Shown here: piece after piece, positions 27,070 to 36,931 of the stretch
How positions within the stretch are numbered: position 1 is the stretch's first letter
How the letters are laid out: every line of letters starts with the position of its first letter
NCBI GenBank assembly: GCA_021201335.1
Contig: JAJQFD010000055.1
Coordinates: 50,099 to 114,098, forward strand
Reading direction: 5' to 3'
Source: Bacteroides sp.
Lineage (GTDB): Bacteria > Bacteroidota > Bacteroidia > Bacteroidales > Bacteroidaceae
Length of the DNA stretch: 64,000 bases
Program-made: the position numbers and the translations under genes
Notes under the pieces: model-generated
Databases searched by the model: none
Told to the model about the DNA's origin: nothing
Seen by the model: only the letters and a program-made list of their open reading frames with translations

Positions 27070-28457
27070 ATGAAAAATATACTTGGATATGCGCCTTGTC
27101 ACTTCTCTTCTTAACCTCCTGCGCTGACAGTTTCTTCGATCTGGAACCGAGTAATAAGGTGACTACAGATAAATTATATCAGAAAGCGGAAGATTTTAAT
27201 ACGGCCGTAATCGGATGTTACGCTAAACTTCAGGAACAGTTCACCTTCAGCTATGAACTGGTTGAGTTTCGCAGTGATAACATGCAATTAAGTGCACCCA
27301 CTACCGGTACGCAAGACCGCTATGATATTGATCAGTTCAAGGAAACGGCCGCCAACGAAATTCTGCAGAAAGCGTGGGCGAATTATAGCAATGGAATTTA
27401 CAGATGCAACCTTATACTTGACCAGATTGATGCGGTTGTTTTTGATGCTACACTGAAAGACCAGTATAAGGCAGAAGCTTTATTCCTGCGGGCATTGACT
27501 TATTTCAATATGTACCGCTTCTGGGGCGGTGTTCCGGTGGCCCGCAAGGTGATAACTATCGAAGAGTCCTTAAAAACTCCGCGAAGTTCGGATCAGGAGA
27601 TGTTCGACTTCATTGCCGGTGACTTAAAGCTGATTATCGATAACCATATGCTGCCGGAATCCTACAGTGGTACTGATTTGGGGCGAGCTACCTTAGGAGC
27701 TACAAAGGCATTGTTAGGGAAAGTGTATCTTACCTTCCACAAATGGGCAGAAGCCAAAGATGTATTGAGTCAGCTAATCGGCAAGTATTCGTTGGTGAAC
27801 ATGGAAGATGTGTTCAATGTCGATAAGAAGATGAACGATGAGATCATCTTTGCCATCCGGTACAATAAAACGGTTCCCGGCGAAGGACATGGACTTTGGT
27901 TCTCTCCAGGCACAACTTCCACCACAACCGACTACCCAACACCCCAGCTAATAGATGCGTATACCGAAGTGAATGACTTGCGTAAAGAATACATCTTTCT
28001 GGTTAAGTCGGGAAGCTCGTATGTCATCAAGAAGTATTACGATGAGCTGGATGCAACGAACAATACCGTCGGCAACGACTTCATTTTACTTCGCTATGCC
28101 GATGTATTACTGATGTATGCCGAAGCCTTGAATGAAGTAGCATATAATAACTCGCAGACCTCAGACGCTATGAATGCGCTCACCGAAGTACGGGAACGGG
28201 CAGGCTTACAGGCACTTGACATAGCCAATTTGCCCAATAAAGATGCGTTTCGCAAAGCCCTGATGGAAGAAAGACAGCGTGAATTCCCGTTCGAGGGGCA
28301 TCGCTGGTTCGACCTTGTACGCATGGGTTATGCCAAAGAAGCGATGGCGGCGGCAGGTCATACGATACAAGACTACCAATTGGTTTATCCGATTCCTAAA
28401 GCCGAGATAGAAAGAATAGACAATAAATCTATCCTCTGGCAAAACAACGGATATTAA
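27070..28457 (+). CDS. SusD/RagB-family lipoprotein, one-base indel in the signal peptide
   Basis: About 462 residues when the signal is restored. The ATG at 27070 (MKNIL…) is out of frame with the rest because a base is missing around 27081-27087; adding one T gives MKNILWICALSLLFLTSC, a perfect lipoprotein signal. As written the first in-frame start is a TTG at 27096. The body is a SusD protein: TSCADSFFDLEPSNKVTTDK, TPR helices (AEALFLRALTYFNMYRFWGG), and the C-terminal RQREFPFEGHRWFDLVRMGY. It caps the SusC receptor and binds substrate at the cell surface. It follows the SusC stop by 11 bases. Confidence 0.93.
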
Positions 28458-28479
28458 GTGGAACCTAAAAGATTAGAAA

Positions 28480-29811
28480 ATGAAACAGATTATATACCCT
28501 ATATTTACTCTCTTAATCCTACTCTTTTGCGCCTGTAATGAGGAAGATATACCTGGCGCAAGCTTCGACCGGATGGAAGCTGCAGGATTGAATGCTGTAG
28601 CTGGCGATGAAGAAGTAATCCTTAGTTGGGAAGCGCTCGAAGGCTCCAACCCTATCGGCTATTATTTGTCGTGGACGGCCAGTTCATTGACGGTCGGCGG
28701 AGGAGAAAAAACCGTGGAAGAAAGTGTAAAAACAGCTACCATCACCGGACTGGTTAACGGGGAGACTTATACCTTTTCCGTACAACCCGTTTATCCAAAA
28801 GGCCGGGGTGGCAAGATATCCGTAACGGCCAAACCAGTATCCACGAAGATAGCGGCCACCCACCTGATTGCTGCCGCAGGCGACCAGAAGATCCGGTTAA
28901 GATGGACGAAACCCAACAGCGATAACCTGACAGAATACAAGTTGCTGGTTTCTTCCCTGAGCGATCCGATTATCATCCCGAAGGATAAAGAGTCTTACGA
29001 GGTTACGGGACTAACCAACGATACGGAATACGAATTCTTATTGATCTGTGTGTACCCTAACGGAACATCAGATGCTATACAGGCGAAAGCTACACCGGGA
29101 CAGGTATATTCGATCATTGTGCCCAACGGTACATCCAGTGCCGTAGCAGTTGATGCGTCTGATCATGTCTACATCGGAACCAACTCAGCTATCTATAAGC
29201 TCGATGCTTCGGGGAATGAGGTGTGGAAAACAAGCAGAACAATCAACGTGACCGAACGGGGAGCTTTTGCTATGGATAACAGTGGCACCACCCTCTACGC
29301 CACCCTGAAAGGTAGTGCCGGACTTATGGCCCTGGATATGAGTACCGGAAACTCCCGATGGACGTATGCCAACACAGGGGGCGGTGATGCTTACTTACCC
29401 ATTACCGGACCTGACGGAACTATTTATTTCAACGACAAAGGAGGTAAAAAGATATATGCCGTCCACTCCAACGGTTCTTTAAAATGGGAGAAAGAAGCCG
29501 GAGCCGCACTCACCTATTGCGGACTGGTTTTGGCCGACAATGGAAAGGTGTATTGTGCCACACAGGGCAAGGTAGGAAGTGCCTATGTGATTTACGGATT
29601 AAATGCTTCCACCGGGAATGTGGATTACAGGTATGAAAGTGAGCAACAATTCATGGCCAGTGCCAGCATCGGCCCCGACAAGCGGCTGTATATCGGTACC
29701 ATCGGATCAGAGAATGTAGGTTCCTTACTTGCTCTTCCTATTGAAGCCGGACTGGAAACTTCTTCCTGGAGTGTGCGCGGTGGAAATATGTGGGGTACAA
29801 ACAGAAAGTAA
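28480..29811 (+). CDS. Surface lipoprotein with FN3 domains and PQQ-like propeller
   Basis: 443 residues, MKQIIYPIFTLLILLFCACN (lipoprotein signal). Two fibronectin type III repeats follow: residues ~30-120 (AGDEEVILSWEALEGSNPIG) and ~121-210 (AAGDQKIRLRWTKPNSDN). Residues ~215-443 form PQQ-like beta-propeller repeats (HVYIGTNSAIYKLDASGNEV, TLYATLKGSAGLMALDMSTG, GTIYFNDKGGKKIYAVHSNG). In its place after SusD it should act as a SusE/F-like surface binding protein of the locus. The ligand is unknown. Confidence 0.85.
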   Translation: MKQIIYPIFTLLILLFCACNEEDIPGASFDRMEAAGLNAVAGDEEVILSWEALEGSNPIGYYLSWTASSLTVGGGEKTVEESVKTATITGLVNGETYTFSVQPVYPKGRGGKISVTAKPVSTKIAATHLIAAAGDQKIRLRWTKPNSDNLTEYKLLVSSLSDPIIIPKDKESYEVTGLTNDTEYEFLLICVYPNGTSDAIQAKATPGQVYSIIVPNGTSSAVAVDASDHVYIGTNSAIYKLDASGNEVWKTSRTINVTERGAFAMDNSGTTLYATLKGSAGLMALDMSTGNSRWTYANTGGGDAYLPITGPDGTIYFNDKGGKKIYAVHSNGSLKWEKEAGAALTYCGLVLADNGKVYCATQGKVGSAYVIYGLNASTGNVDYRYESEQQFMASASIGPDKRLYIGTIGSENVGSLLALPIEAGLETSSWSVRGGNMWGTNRK

Positions 29812-29876
29812 TACATTGACGCATTAATCATCAGGTGGGGAGAAGAATGCTCCCCACTCTAAACCCTTCCTATTCC

Positions 29877-30752
29877 ATGAAAAATATACTCTTATCAGGA
29901 TGCCTTTTAGTAGGGCTATCCGGTTGTACGGTGGATAAAAACGTAGAAATCGGTACAACAACCGCCTTATGGAAAGAACCGACCGTAACCAGTTTCCTGG
30001 ATGCCAAACAAAACGGCATTGCGTATGTGGAGGTGGCTTTGAACCAATGTTACCGCAATATCTCCGAAGAAGAAGTCATTCCCAAGGTGCAGGCGCTTAA
30101 AAGTAAAATAGACAGTGCCGGACTCAAAGTATGGTCCATCCATCTTCCTTTTTCCCGGACATTGGACATATCGGTTTCAGACGAAGAAGACCGGAAGAAA
30201 AACGTCAGTATCATTGCCGAAATGATAAAGATATCTGCCGTCTTCAATCCCTCCAAGCTGGTATTACATGGCAGTTCGGAGCCGATAGACGATGAAACCC
30301 GGGAAGAACGTATCCGGAACAGCATCCAGTCCATTGGCTACTTATGGAAGTATGCAGCGGAGATCGGTGCACAATTGTGTATCGAAAACTTACCCCGCAC
30401 CTGTCTTGGCAATACACCCGAAGAACTATTACGCCTGATTGAAGATTACCCGGAAGTAGGGATATGCTTCGATACCAATCATTACTTGTCGGGCGAGCCT
30501 CTTCATTTTGCTGAGATTGCAGGTCACCGGGTGGCAACGCTCCATATATCCGACTATGACGGGGTGAACGAAAGCCATTGGATACCGGGTGACGGAGTCG
30601 TACCCTGGAAAGAACTGTTTGATGTCCTTACCCGGAAAGGGTACAAAGGCGTATATATGCATGAAGCCCTGAAAACCAAAGACGGCCAACGGGCCACTGC
30701 CAAACAATTAGCTGATCGTTTCAAAACAATAAACCCTGCTTATGAAAACTAA
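29877..30752 (+). CDS. Sugar phosphate isomerase/epimerase-like TIM-barrel lipoprotein
   Basis: 291 residues from the ATG at 29877 (MKNILLSGCLLVGLSGC, lipobox LSGC). An upstream in-frame ATG at 29835 would put 14 non-signal residues first. The AP-endonuclease 2/xylose-isomerase-like barrel is clear: SKLVLHGSSEPID, GAQLCIENLPRTCLGN, EVGICFDTNHYLSGEP, ATLHISDYDGVNESHWIPGD, GVYMHEAL. His, Glu and Asp residues for metal binding are present. Relatives isomerise or epimerise sugars and inositols (IolE/IolI-like). The stop overlaps the next gene by 11 bases. Its substrate is unknown; a polyol or sugar head group would fit the locus. Confidence 0.8.
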   Translation: MKNILLSGCLLVGLSGCTVDKNVEIGTTTALWKEPTVTSFLDAKQNGIAYVEVALNQCYRNISEEEVIPKVQALKSKIDSAGLKVWSIHLPFSRTLDISVSDEEDRKKNVSIIAEMIKISAVFNPSKLVLHGSSEPIDDETREERIRNSIQSIGYLWKYAAEIGAQLCIENLPRTCLGNTPEELLRLIEDYPEVGICFDTNHYLSGEPLHFAEIAGHRVATLHISDYDGVNESHWIPGDGVVPWKELFDVLTRKGYKGVYMHEALKTKDGQRATAKQLADRFKTINPAYEN

Positions 30753-31779
30753 CTATATCGGTCTGATCTTTCTCTGGCTGTTTCTTTTTATCGCCTGTTC
30801 GGAGAGCGATGAACCGATACCGCCACCAGAACCGCCACCTTCGGAGAATGAGGCTGAGAAAGTGATGGAACAACTGTGGAGTACTTCCTGCCTGAACTAT
30901 AATTCGCCGCGGGAAAAAGCCTTTGAAGCCATTCAGGGGTACGCCGATTTATGCTCGGACACCTACTTTAAGAATTACCTGAAAAGCCTGGATGCCGCCG
31001 CTGGGAATAGGGAGAAATACGATCCCATCCTGACTTGCTACAAGGTATCGTTTGATAAAGTAGTGGAAGAAGTCAGGTCCACGCAGGTAGAAAACGGGAG
31101 CACTGTGATCTGGATGCTCTACAATATGGGATACCTGGTAAAAACGCCCGACGGTTGTTTCGGAATTGACATTTGCCACCGCTACGCGGAGCAGTTGGAA
31201 CCCTACCTTGACTTTCTCTGCGTAACACATAACCACTCGGATCATTATAGTACCGAACTGATTAACCAGATGTTTGACAATAACAAGCCTGTTCTTTCCA
31301 ACTACCTGAAAAAGGGAGAAGGGTATGCCTATACCTCTTCGTCCACCTCTGCCTATACCATTGGCCGTTTTACGGTAACAACCAATATCAATGACCACAA
31401 TACCTCGCTGACAAACTTCGTAACCACTTTTCAGGTGGATTGCGGTAGCAACGGCGGAAATCTGGTATTGATGCATGTGGGCGATTCCAACTACAAAGCT
31501 TCGCAATACCATGTACTGAAGCCTGTCAATGTATTTATGGCCCGCTATGCTCCCAATGCGCTGACGGAAAACCAGGTGATCGGGGAAGTTGTTACGCCGG
31601 AGTATGTTTTCCTTTCCCACATTCTGGAGCTGGCACATGCCGGAGTAGACGAATCGCGCTGGCCGATTGCAAAGGGACTGGAAAGGGCTTCTCAACTGAA
31701 TTGCCGGAACGCTGTCCTCCCCTTCTGGGGTGAGAAACTGATCTGGAAAAATAATCAATTAACGAAAGAAAGAAAATGA
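30742..31779 (+). CDS. MBL-fold metallo-hydrolase lipoprotein
   Basis: 345 residues. Lipoprotein signal (MKTNYIGLIFLWLFLFIAC) and a proline-rich linker (EPIPPPEPPPSE). The metallo-beta-lactamase motif HxHxDH is VTHNHSDHYS, preceded by FGIDICHRY and followed by LVLMHVGDSNYKA (second His and Asp ligands) and VFLSHILELAHAG. The layout resembles the UlaG/NAPE-PLD-like branch, which hydrolyses lactones or phosphodiesters. With a GDPD and an organophosphate antiporter next to it, phosphodiester cleavage is a reasonable guess. Starts inside the previous gene; its stop overlaps the next ATG by four bases. Confidence 0.82.
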   Translation: MKTNYIGLIFLWLFLFIACSESDEPIPPPEPPPSENEAEKVMEQLWSTSCLNYNSPREKAFEAIQGYADLCSDTYFKNYLKSLDAAAGNREKYDPILTCYKVSFDKVVEEVRSTQVENGSTVIWMLYNMGYLVKTPDGCFGIDICHRYAEQLEPYLDFLCVTHNHSDHYSTELINQMFDNNKPVLSNYLKKGEGYAYTSSSTSAYTIGRFTVTTNINDHNTSLTNFVTTFQVDCGSNGGNLVLMHVGDSNYKASQYHVLKPVNVFMARYAPNALTENQVIGEVVTPEYVFLSHILELAHAGVDESRWPIAKGLERASQLNCRNAVLPFWGEKLIWKNNQLTKERK

Positions 31780-32738
31780 AAAGAATATACCTTTTATTCT
31801 CCGTTCTGTGCCTTATTGGCTGCGTAAATGCACAAGACAGGATAACCGAAATCAAAAACCGGCTCTCGGATAAAGAGAGCGGTTACGTGGCCGTTGTAGC
31901 CCACCGGGGCGACTGGCGCAATTACTGTGAAAATTCGCTGGAAGCCATTCAGAGTTGCATCGATATGGGAGTCGACATCGTGGAAATTGACCTGGCGCAA
32001 ACTAAAGACGGTGAACTTATCCTGATGCACGACCGGAAGTTAGACCGTACAACCAGCGGCAAAGGATTGGTGAGCGATTATACGCTGGCCGAAATCAAAG
32101 AAATGCGATTACGGAATGCCGTCAATGTGGTTACTGAATTTGAAATTCCTACCCTGAAAGAAGCCATGCAATTAGCCCAAGGAAAAATTATGGTTAACCT
32201 CGATAAAGCTGATAAATACTTTGGGGATGTGTTCAGGATATTGGAAGAAACAGGAACCGTTGAACAAACCATCCTCAAATCATCCCGGCCGTATAACGAA
32301 TTGAAAAAGGAGATGGGAGAACAACTCGATCAGATGATCTTTATGCCGGTGGTTCACATCCGGGATACAACCACTACCGAACAGCTCCGCCAAATCTTAG
32401 AGAAGCAATACCCGTTTTATGAGTTAGTGTTCCAGGAAAATGGTGAAAAGATGGTTCGTTCCTGCAAAGAAGCATTGCAGGGTTCCTCTTCTCTTATCTG
32501 GATCAACTCTCTCTGGCCTTCCTTATGCGCCGGATACAGTGACGACAGGGCTTTAAAAAACGCAGACGAAACCTGGGGGCATCTCATCGGGCCGTTAGGA
32601 GCCAGAATCGTGCAAACCGACCGACCTGCCCGGATGATTGAATATCTGGCGACCAAACACCGTCGCCAGGTATCCATGCCGCAGGAAATCGAAAAACAAA
32701 CCTCGTCAAACGTAGATGCGATACCTCACCGCCCCTGA
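31776..32738 (+). CDS. Glycerophosphodiester phosphodiesterase, secreted
   Basis: 320 residues with a signal peptide (MKRIYLLFSVLCLIGCVNAQ; the Cys at 16 may make it a lipoprotein). The GDPD barrel motifs are all present: VAHRGDWRNYCENSLEA (first His, Arg, then Glu), DMGVDIVEIDLAQTKDGELI (Glu-x-Asp metal ligands), LMHDRKLDRTTSGKG (second His), and HIGP-like end region with VQTDRPARMIEYL. It hydrolyses glycerophosphodiesters to glycerol-3-phosphate and an alcohol in the periplasm or on the surface. ATG overlaps the MBL gene stop (ATGA), and the antiporter follows after six bases. This gene gives the locus its likely meaning. Confidence 0.93.
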   Translation: MKRIYLLFSVLCLIGCVNAQDRITEIKNRLSDKESGYVAVVAHRGDWRNYCENSLEAIQSCIDMGVDIVEIDLAQTKDGELILMHDRKLDRTTSGKGLVSDYTLAEIKEMRLRNAVNVVTEFEIPTLKEAMQLAQGKIMVNLDKADKYFGDVFRILEETGTVEQTILKSSRPYNELKKEMGEQLDQMIFMPVVHIRDTTTTEQLRQILEKQYPFYELVFQENGEKMVRSCKEALQGSSSLIWINSLWPSLCAGYSDDRALKNADETWGHLIGPLGARIVQTDRPARMIEYLATKHRRQVSMPQEIEKQTSSNVDAIPHRP

Positions 32739-32743
32739 TACCC

Positions 32744-34066
32744 ATGATACAGAAGATTATAAAATACTTCTCCCCTCTTCCCGATAAAGAAGAGCTGGTA
32801 GAAGACCCAAAGAAGCTGAAACGACTGCAATGGTCGTTCTTTGTATCCGCCACACTGGGATACGGATTATATTATGTGTGCCGCATGAGTCTGAATGTCA
32901 TCAAAAAGCCGCTGGTGGATGAAGGTATCCTTACCGAGCAGCAATTGGGCATTGTAGGTTCAGCCCTGTTCTTCACGTATGCAATCGGAAAATTTACCAA
33001 CGGATTTCTGGGCGACCGGGTTAATATCACCCGGTTTATGGGTGTCGGGTTAATCATTTCCTCCCTGATCAATCTCTTTCTGGGCATGAGCCATTCGTTC
33101 TGGGTATTTGTCATCCTTTGGGGAATCAATGGCTGGGTACAAAGCATGGGTGCACCATCCAGCGTAGTAGGTTTATCCCGTTGGTACACCGACAAAGAGC
33201 GCGGTTCTTATTACGGATTCTGGAGCGCCAGCCATAACATAGGGGAAGCCATTACCTTTATCGCAACCGCATTTGTGGTCAGTATAGCCGGTTGGAGATG
33301 GGGATTAAGCGCTGCCGGGATAGCCGGACTGGTAGGTGCTGCTCTTATACTGATCTTTATGAAAGATAGTCCTACCAGCCAGGGATTACCTTCCGTAATA
33401 CCACCCAAAGAACGGGAAAAATCTGCAGGAAAAGCCCAGCGAGAAGTACTAAAGAATCCGTTTATCTGGATACTGGCACTATCGAGCGCCTGCATGTATG
33501 TAAGCCGTTATGCGATTAATAGCTGGGGAATTTTCTTTTTGGAGAACCAGAAAGCATACAGTTCGGTGGAAGCAAGCAGCATCGTGGCGGTATCCTCCGT
33601 TTGCGGAATTGTCGGGACGGTACTGTCCGGTTTCTTGTCAGATAAGTTTTTCAAAGGAAACCGCACGCTTCCGGCAGTTATCTTCGGAATCGGTAATACC
33701 CTAGCCATCGCACTGTTTGTGCTGGTGCCGGAAGGGTATTATTACATCGACATTTTCAGTATGATTCTGTTCGGTCTATCCATCGGGGTACTGATCTGTT
33801 ATTTAGGCGGACTGATGGCCACGGATATTGCTCCCAAAAAGGCTTCCGGTGCCGCACTGGGAGTGGTGGGTATTGCCAGTTATCTGGGGGCAGGAATCCA
33901 GGATATCATGAGTGGCCAACTGATTGGTGACAGCAAATCTGTGATAAACGGGGTTGTCTCTTACGATTTCTCATCCATCCGCTATTTCTGGATTGGAGCC
34001 GCCGCCTTCTCTGTGTTATTCTGCGCGATGTTGTGGAAAGCGAAAAAGAAGCCGGGTACGTTTTAG
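32744..34066 (+). CDS. Organophosphate:phosphate antiporter (GlpT/UhpT type MFS)
   Basis: 440 residues with 12 predicted membrane segments. N-terminal motif YYVCRMSLNVIKKPLVDEGI contains the Arg of the OPA family, and GFLGDRVNITRFMGVGL is the MFS loop motif. RWYTDKERGSYYGFWSASHN is the typical OPA stretch. The family exchanges inorganic phosphate for glycerol-3-phosphate or hexose phosphates. It ends the operon, right after the GDPD, so import of glycerol-3-phosphate released by the GDPD is the natural reading. The specific substrate cannot be told from the sequence. Confidence 0.9.
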   Translation: MIQKIIKYFSPLPDKEELVEDPKKLKRLQWSFFVSATLGYGLYYVCRMSLNVIKKPLVDEGILTEQQLGIVGSALFFTYAIGKFTNGFLGDRVNITRFMGVGLIISSLINLFLGMSHSFWVFVILWGINGWVQSMGAPSSVVGLSRWYTDKERGSYYGFWSASHNIGEAITFIATAFVVSIAGWRWGLSAAGIAGLVGAALILIFMKDSPTSQGLPSVIPPKEREKSAGKAQREVLKNPFIWILALSSACMYVSRYAINSWGIFFLENQKAYSSVEASSIVAVSSVCGIVGTVLSGFLSDKFFKGNRTLPAVIFGIGNTLAIALFVLVPEGYYYIDIFSMILFGLSIGVLICYLGGLMATDIAPKKASGAALGVVGIASYLGAGIQDIMSGQLIGDSKSVINGVVSYDFSSIRYFWIGAAAFSVLFCAMLWKAKKKPGTF

Positions 34067-34137
34067 AGAGAATAAAAGGCTTTCCAGACTTACCCTACTC
34101 TACGTTTCAGACTTGCATTATTCAAGCCTGAAAACGG

Positions 34138-34269
34138 GGGCTGCGCAAGTCCGGGGACTTGGGCTGCGCCAATCCGGGAACTTGGGCTGCGCAAGTCTGA
34201 GAACTTGGGCTGCGCCAATCTGGGAACTGGGGCTGCGCCAATCTGGGAAGTTGGGCTGCGCAAGTCTGA
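34138..34269. repeat. 23-base tandem repeat (minisatellite), about 5.7 copies
   Basis: Unit GGGCTGCGC(AAG/CAA)TC(T/C)GGGAACTT, starts at 34138, 34161, 34184, 34207, 34230 and 34253 (last copy partial). Two sub-types alternate in the order A, B, A, B, B, A: GCAAGTC and GCCAATC. It is GC-rich in an AT-rich region and sits between the MFS gene and the GH95 gene. A single copy of the unit lies 7 kb away at 41536-41557. No protein is coded here. Confidence 0.9.
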
Positions 34270-34457
34270 ACGATACCCCAAAGATGGTTTTTATCACCCC
34301 GCAAATCAAAAGAGAGGAATGCGCGATTAAAAAGAATCCCCGTTTCCATCTGCCAAATTTCTCCCCTCATTCAACCAAATATTCCTCTAGCAAAAGCCAC
34401 AATATCCGTAATATTGCTTCCTCTTATTGATTACTCAACCTATTCATCGAAAAAAAC
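34270..34457. other. Upstream region of the GH95 gene
   Basis: 188 bases, part of a 391-base gap with the minisatellite. AT-rich after 34330. I see no gene and no clear promoter with both boxes. It must hold the start signals for the GH95 gene. Confidence 0.4.
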
Positions 34458-36924
34458 ATGAAACACTATTTACTGAAAGCCATCCTTCTTTACGCCTCGG
34501 TCTTAACGACTACCACGCTGATTGCCCAACAGAAAACCATACTCTGGTACGATAAGCCCGCCACTTACTGGGAAGAGGCTCTCCCACTGGGTAACGGTCG
34601 ACTGGGAGCGATGGTTTACGGAAATCCGGCGAGTGAAGAAATCCAGTTAAACGAAGAAACGGTATCAGCCGGTTCGCCTTACACCAATTACAATCCGGAG
34701 GCCAGAAAGTCCCTCTCTACCATCCGCCAACTTATCTTTGATGGGAAATATCCGGAAGCTCAGGAAATGGCTGGAGAAAAGATTCTCTCGAAAAAAGGGT
34801 TCGGAATGCCTTACCAAACAGTGGGAAGCCTTCGCCTGAACTTCGAGGGACACGATCATTTCACCAACTTCCGCCGGGAACTGGACATTGACAAAGCAGT
34901 AGCTACTACGTCTTATACCATGAACGGTGTGGACTATAAACGGGAAATATTTACTTCTTTCACCGACCAACTGGTTATTGTGCGCCTCACCGCTTCCCAA
35001 CCCGGACATCTCACTTTTACCACAGCCCTAACCTGTCCGCAAGAAGTAAGTGTGAGTACAAAAGGTAAAGATCGCCTGGTTATGGAAGGAATAACCAAAG
35101 GGGATGAATTCACCGAAGGCCAAGTTCGTTTCCGGGCCGACCTGAAACTAAGCCTCCAGGGTGGGAAAAGTGTGGCTACCGATACGTTACTAACCGTATC
35201 GAATGCCAACAGTGCCACGCTTTACATTGCTATGGCTACCAACTTTGTAAACTACAAAGATATCTCAGGCGATCCGGTAGCCCGGAATAATCTCTCCCTC
35301 CAAAATGCCGGAAAAAATTATGCGAAAGCCTTGCAAGCGCATATCGCTGAATACCAGAAATACTACAAACGGGTTTCGCTCAACTTGGGTAGCACCCCAC
35401 AAGCAGACAAACCAACGGATGTCCGGGTACAGGAGTTTGCTACATCGAATGATCCGCACCTGGTTTCCTTGTACTTTCAATTTGGCCGGTATCTGCTGAT
35501 TGCCTGTTCCCAACCGGGAGGTCAGCCGGCAAACCTTCAGGGAATCTGGAATGCGAAGCTTAATCCGGCGTGGAAATGTCGCTATACCACCAACATCAAT
35601 GCCGAAATGAATTACTGGCCCGCAGAGGTTACAAACCTGAGCGAGATGCACGAACCTTTCCTGCAAATGATTCGCGAACTGTATGAAAACGGCCAGGAAG
35701 CCGCCCGTGAGATGTACGGCTGCCGGGGATGGGTATTGCATCATAACACCGATCTCTGGCGAATGAATGGAGCCGTCGACCGCGCTTATTGTGGTCCGTG
35801 GCCAACCTGCAATGCCTGGTTGTGTCAACACCTATGGGATCGTTATTTATACTCCGGTGATAAAGAATTTCTGGCCAGCGTGTATCCGATTATGAAAAGT
35901 GCTTCCGAGTTTTTTTGTGGATTTCCTCGTCAGAGATCCGAATACCGGCTACCTCGTAGTAACTCCTAGTAACTCTCCGGAAAATGCGCCCCGGCATTGG
36001 AAAGGAAAAGCCAACTTGTTTGCCGGAATTACGATGGATAATCAACTGGTATTTGATTTATTTACCAATACGGATGCGGCTGCTCAGCTTTTAAACAAGG
36101 ATGCCTTGTTCTGCGATACGATTCGATCGATGAAAAAGCAACTGCCACCGATGCAGGTAGGCCAGTACGGTCAGTTGCAGGAATGGTTTGAAGACTGGGA
36201 TCATCCGAATGATCACCATCGCCATATTTCTCATTTGTGGGGGTTCTTTCCGGGGTATCAGATTTCGCCTTATACCTCTCCTATCCTCTTCGAAGCTGCC
36301 CGCAATACGCTCATTCAACGCGGTGATCCTTCTACCGGATGGTCAATGGGATGGAAAGTATGCTTCTCGGCACGTTGCCTCGACGGAAACCATGCGTTGA
36401 AACTGATCACCAATCAATTGACACTGGTTTCTCCGCTGGAACAAAAAGGGCAGAATGGAGGAACGTATCCGAACCTCTTCGATGCACATCCGCCTTTCCA
36501 GATCGATGGAAACTTTGGCTGCGCTGCCGGTATCGCCGAAATGCTGATGCAAAGTCATGACGAGGCGGTTCATTTACTTCCCTCCTTACCGGATGCCTGG
36601 AAAGACGGGGAAATCAACGGATTGCGTGCCCGTGGAGGTTTTGAGATTATCTCACTGACCTGGAAGGATGGACAAATTGCATCGGCTACCATCAAGTCTA
36701 CCATCGGTGGAAATCTTCGCCTACGGGCTCACCATGCACTGAAACTGAATCATTCAGCATTGAAGGAGGCAAAAGGAACCAATCCGAATCCGCTGTTTGC
36801 CAAGCAGGAGATCAGTCGCCCGCTCATCAGCGAAAAAGCACCCCTGAAAGGAATTGAACTGAAAAACTATTATCTTTACGATATCCCGACAGAAGCGGGA
36901 CAGGTATATACATTCACACGGTAA
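34458..36924 (+). pseudogene. GH95 family alpha-L-fucosidase, frameshifted
   Basis: With one T removed the product is about 821 residues, normal for GH95. Signal peptide MKHYLLKAILLYASVLTTTT. The N-terminal domain begins ILWYDKPATYWEEALPLGNG, followed by RLGAMVYGNPASEEIQLNEE, the family start. The (alpha/alpha)6 barrel contains QPANLQGIWNAKLNPAWKCR, NINAEMNYWPAEVTNLSEMH, and later IDGNFGCAAGIAEMLMQSHD. The frame breaks in the T7 run at 35910-35916; T6 gives SASEFFVDFLVRDPNTGYLV. GH95 enzymes remove alpha-1,2-fucose (some act on galactose) from plant or host glycans. It starts a cluster with an alpha/beta hydrolase on the same strand. Confidence 0.9.
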
Positions 36925-36931
36925 GGAAATC

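Noticed and set aside
30949..31758. Long minus-strand open frame (269 codons) antisense to the MBL gene
   Set aside because: The plus strand encodes a complete MBL protein with signal and metal motifs. The antisense product has no domain and mirrors codon bias of the real gene.
34090..34370. Minus-strand frames translating the 23-base minisatellite
   Set aside because: The repetitive peptides arise because the repeat has no stop in several frames; no start signal and no family.
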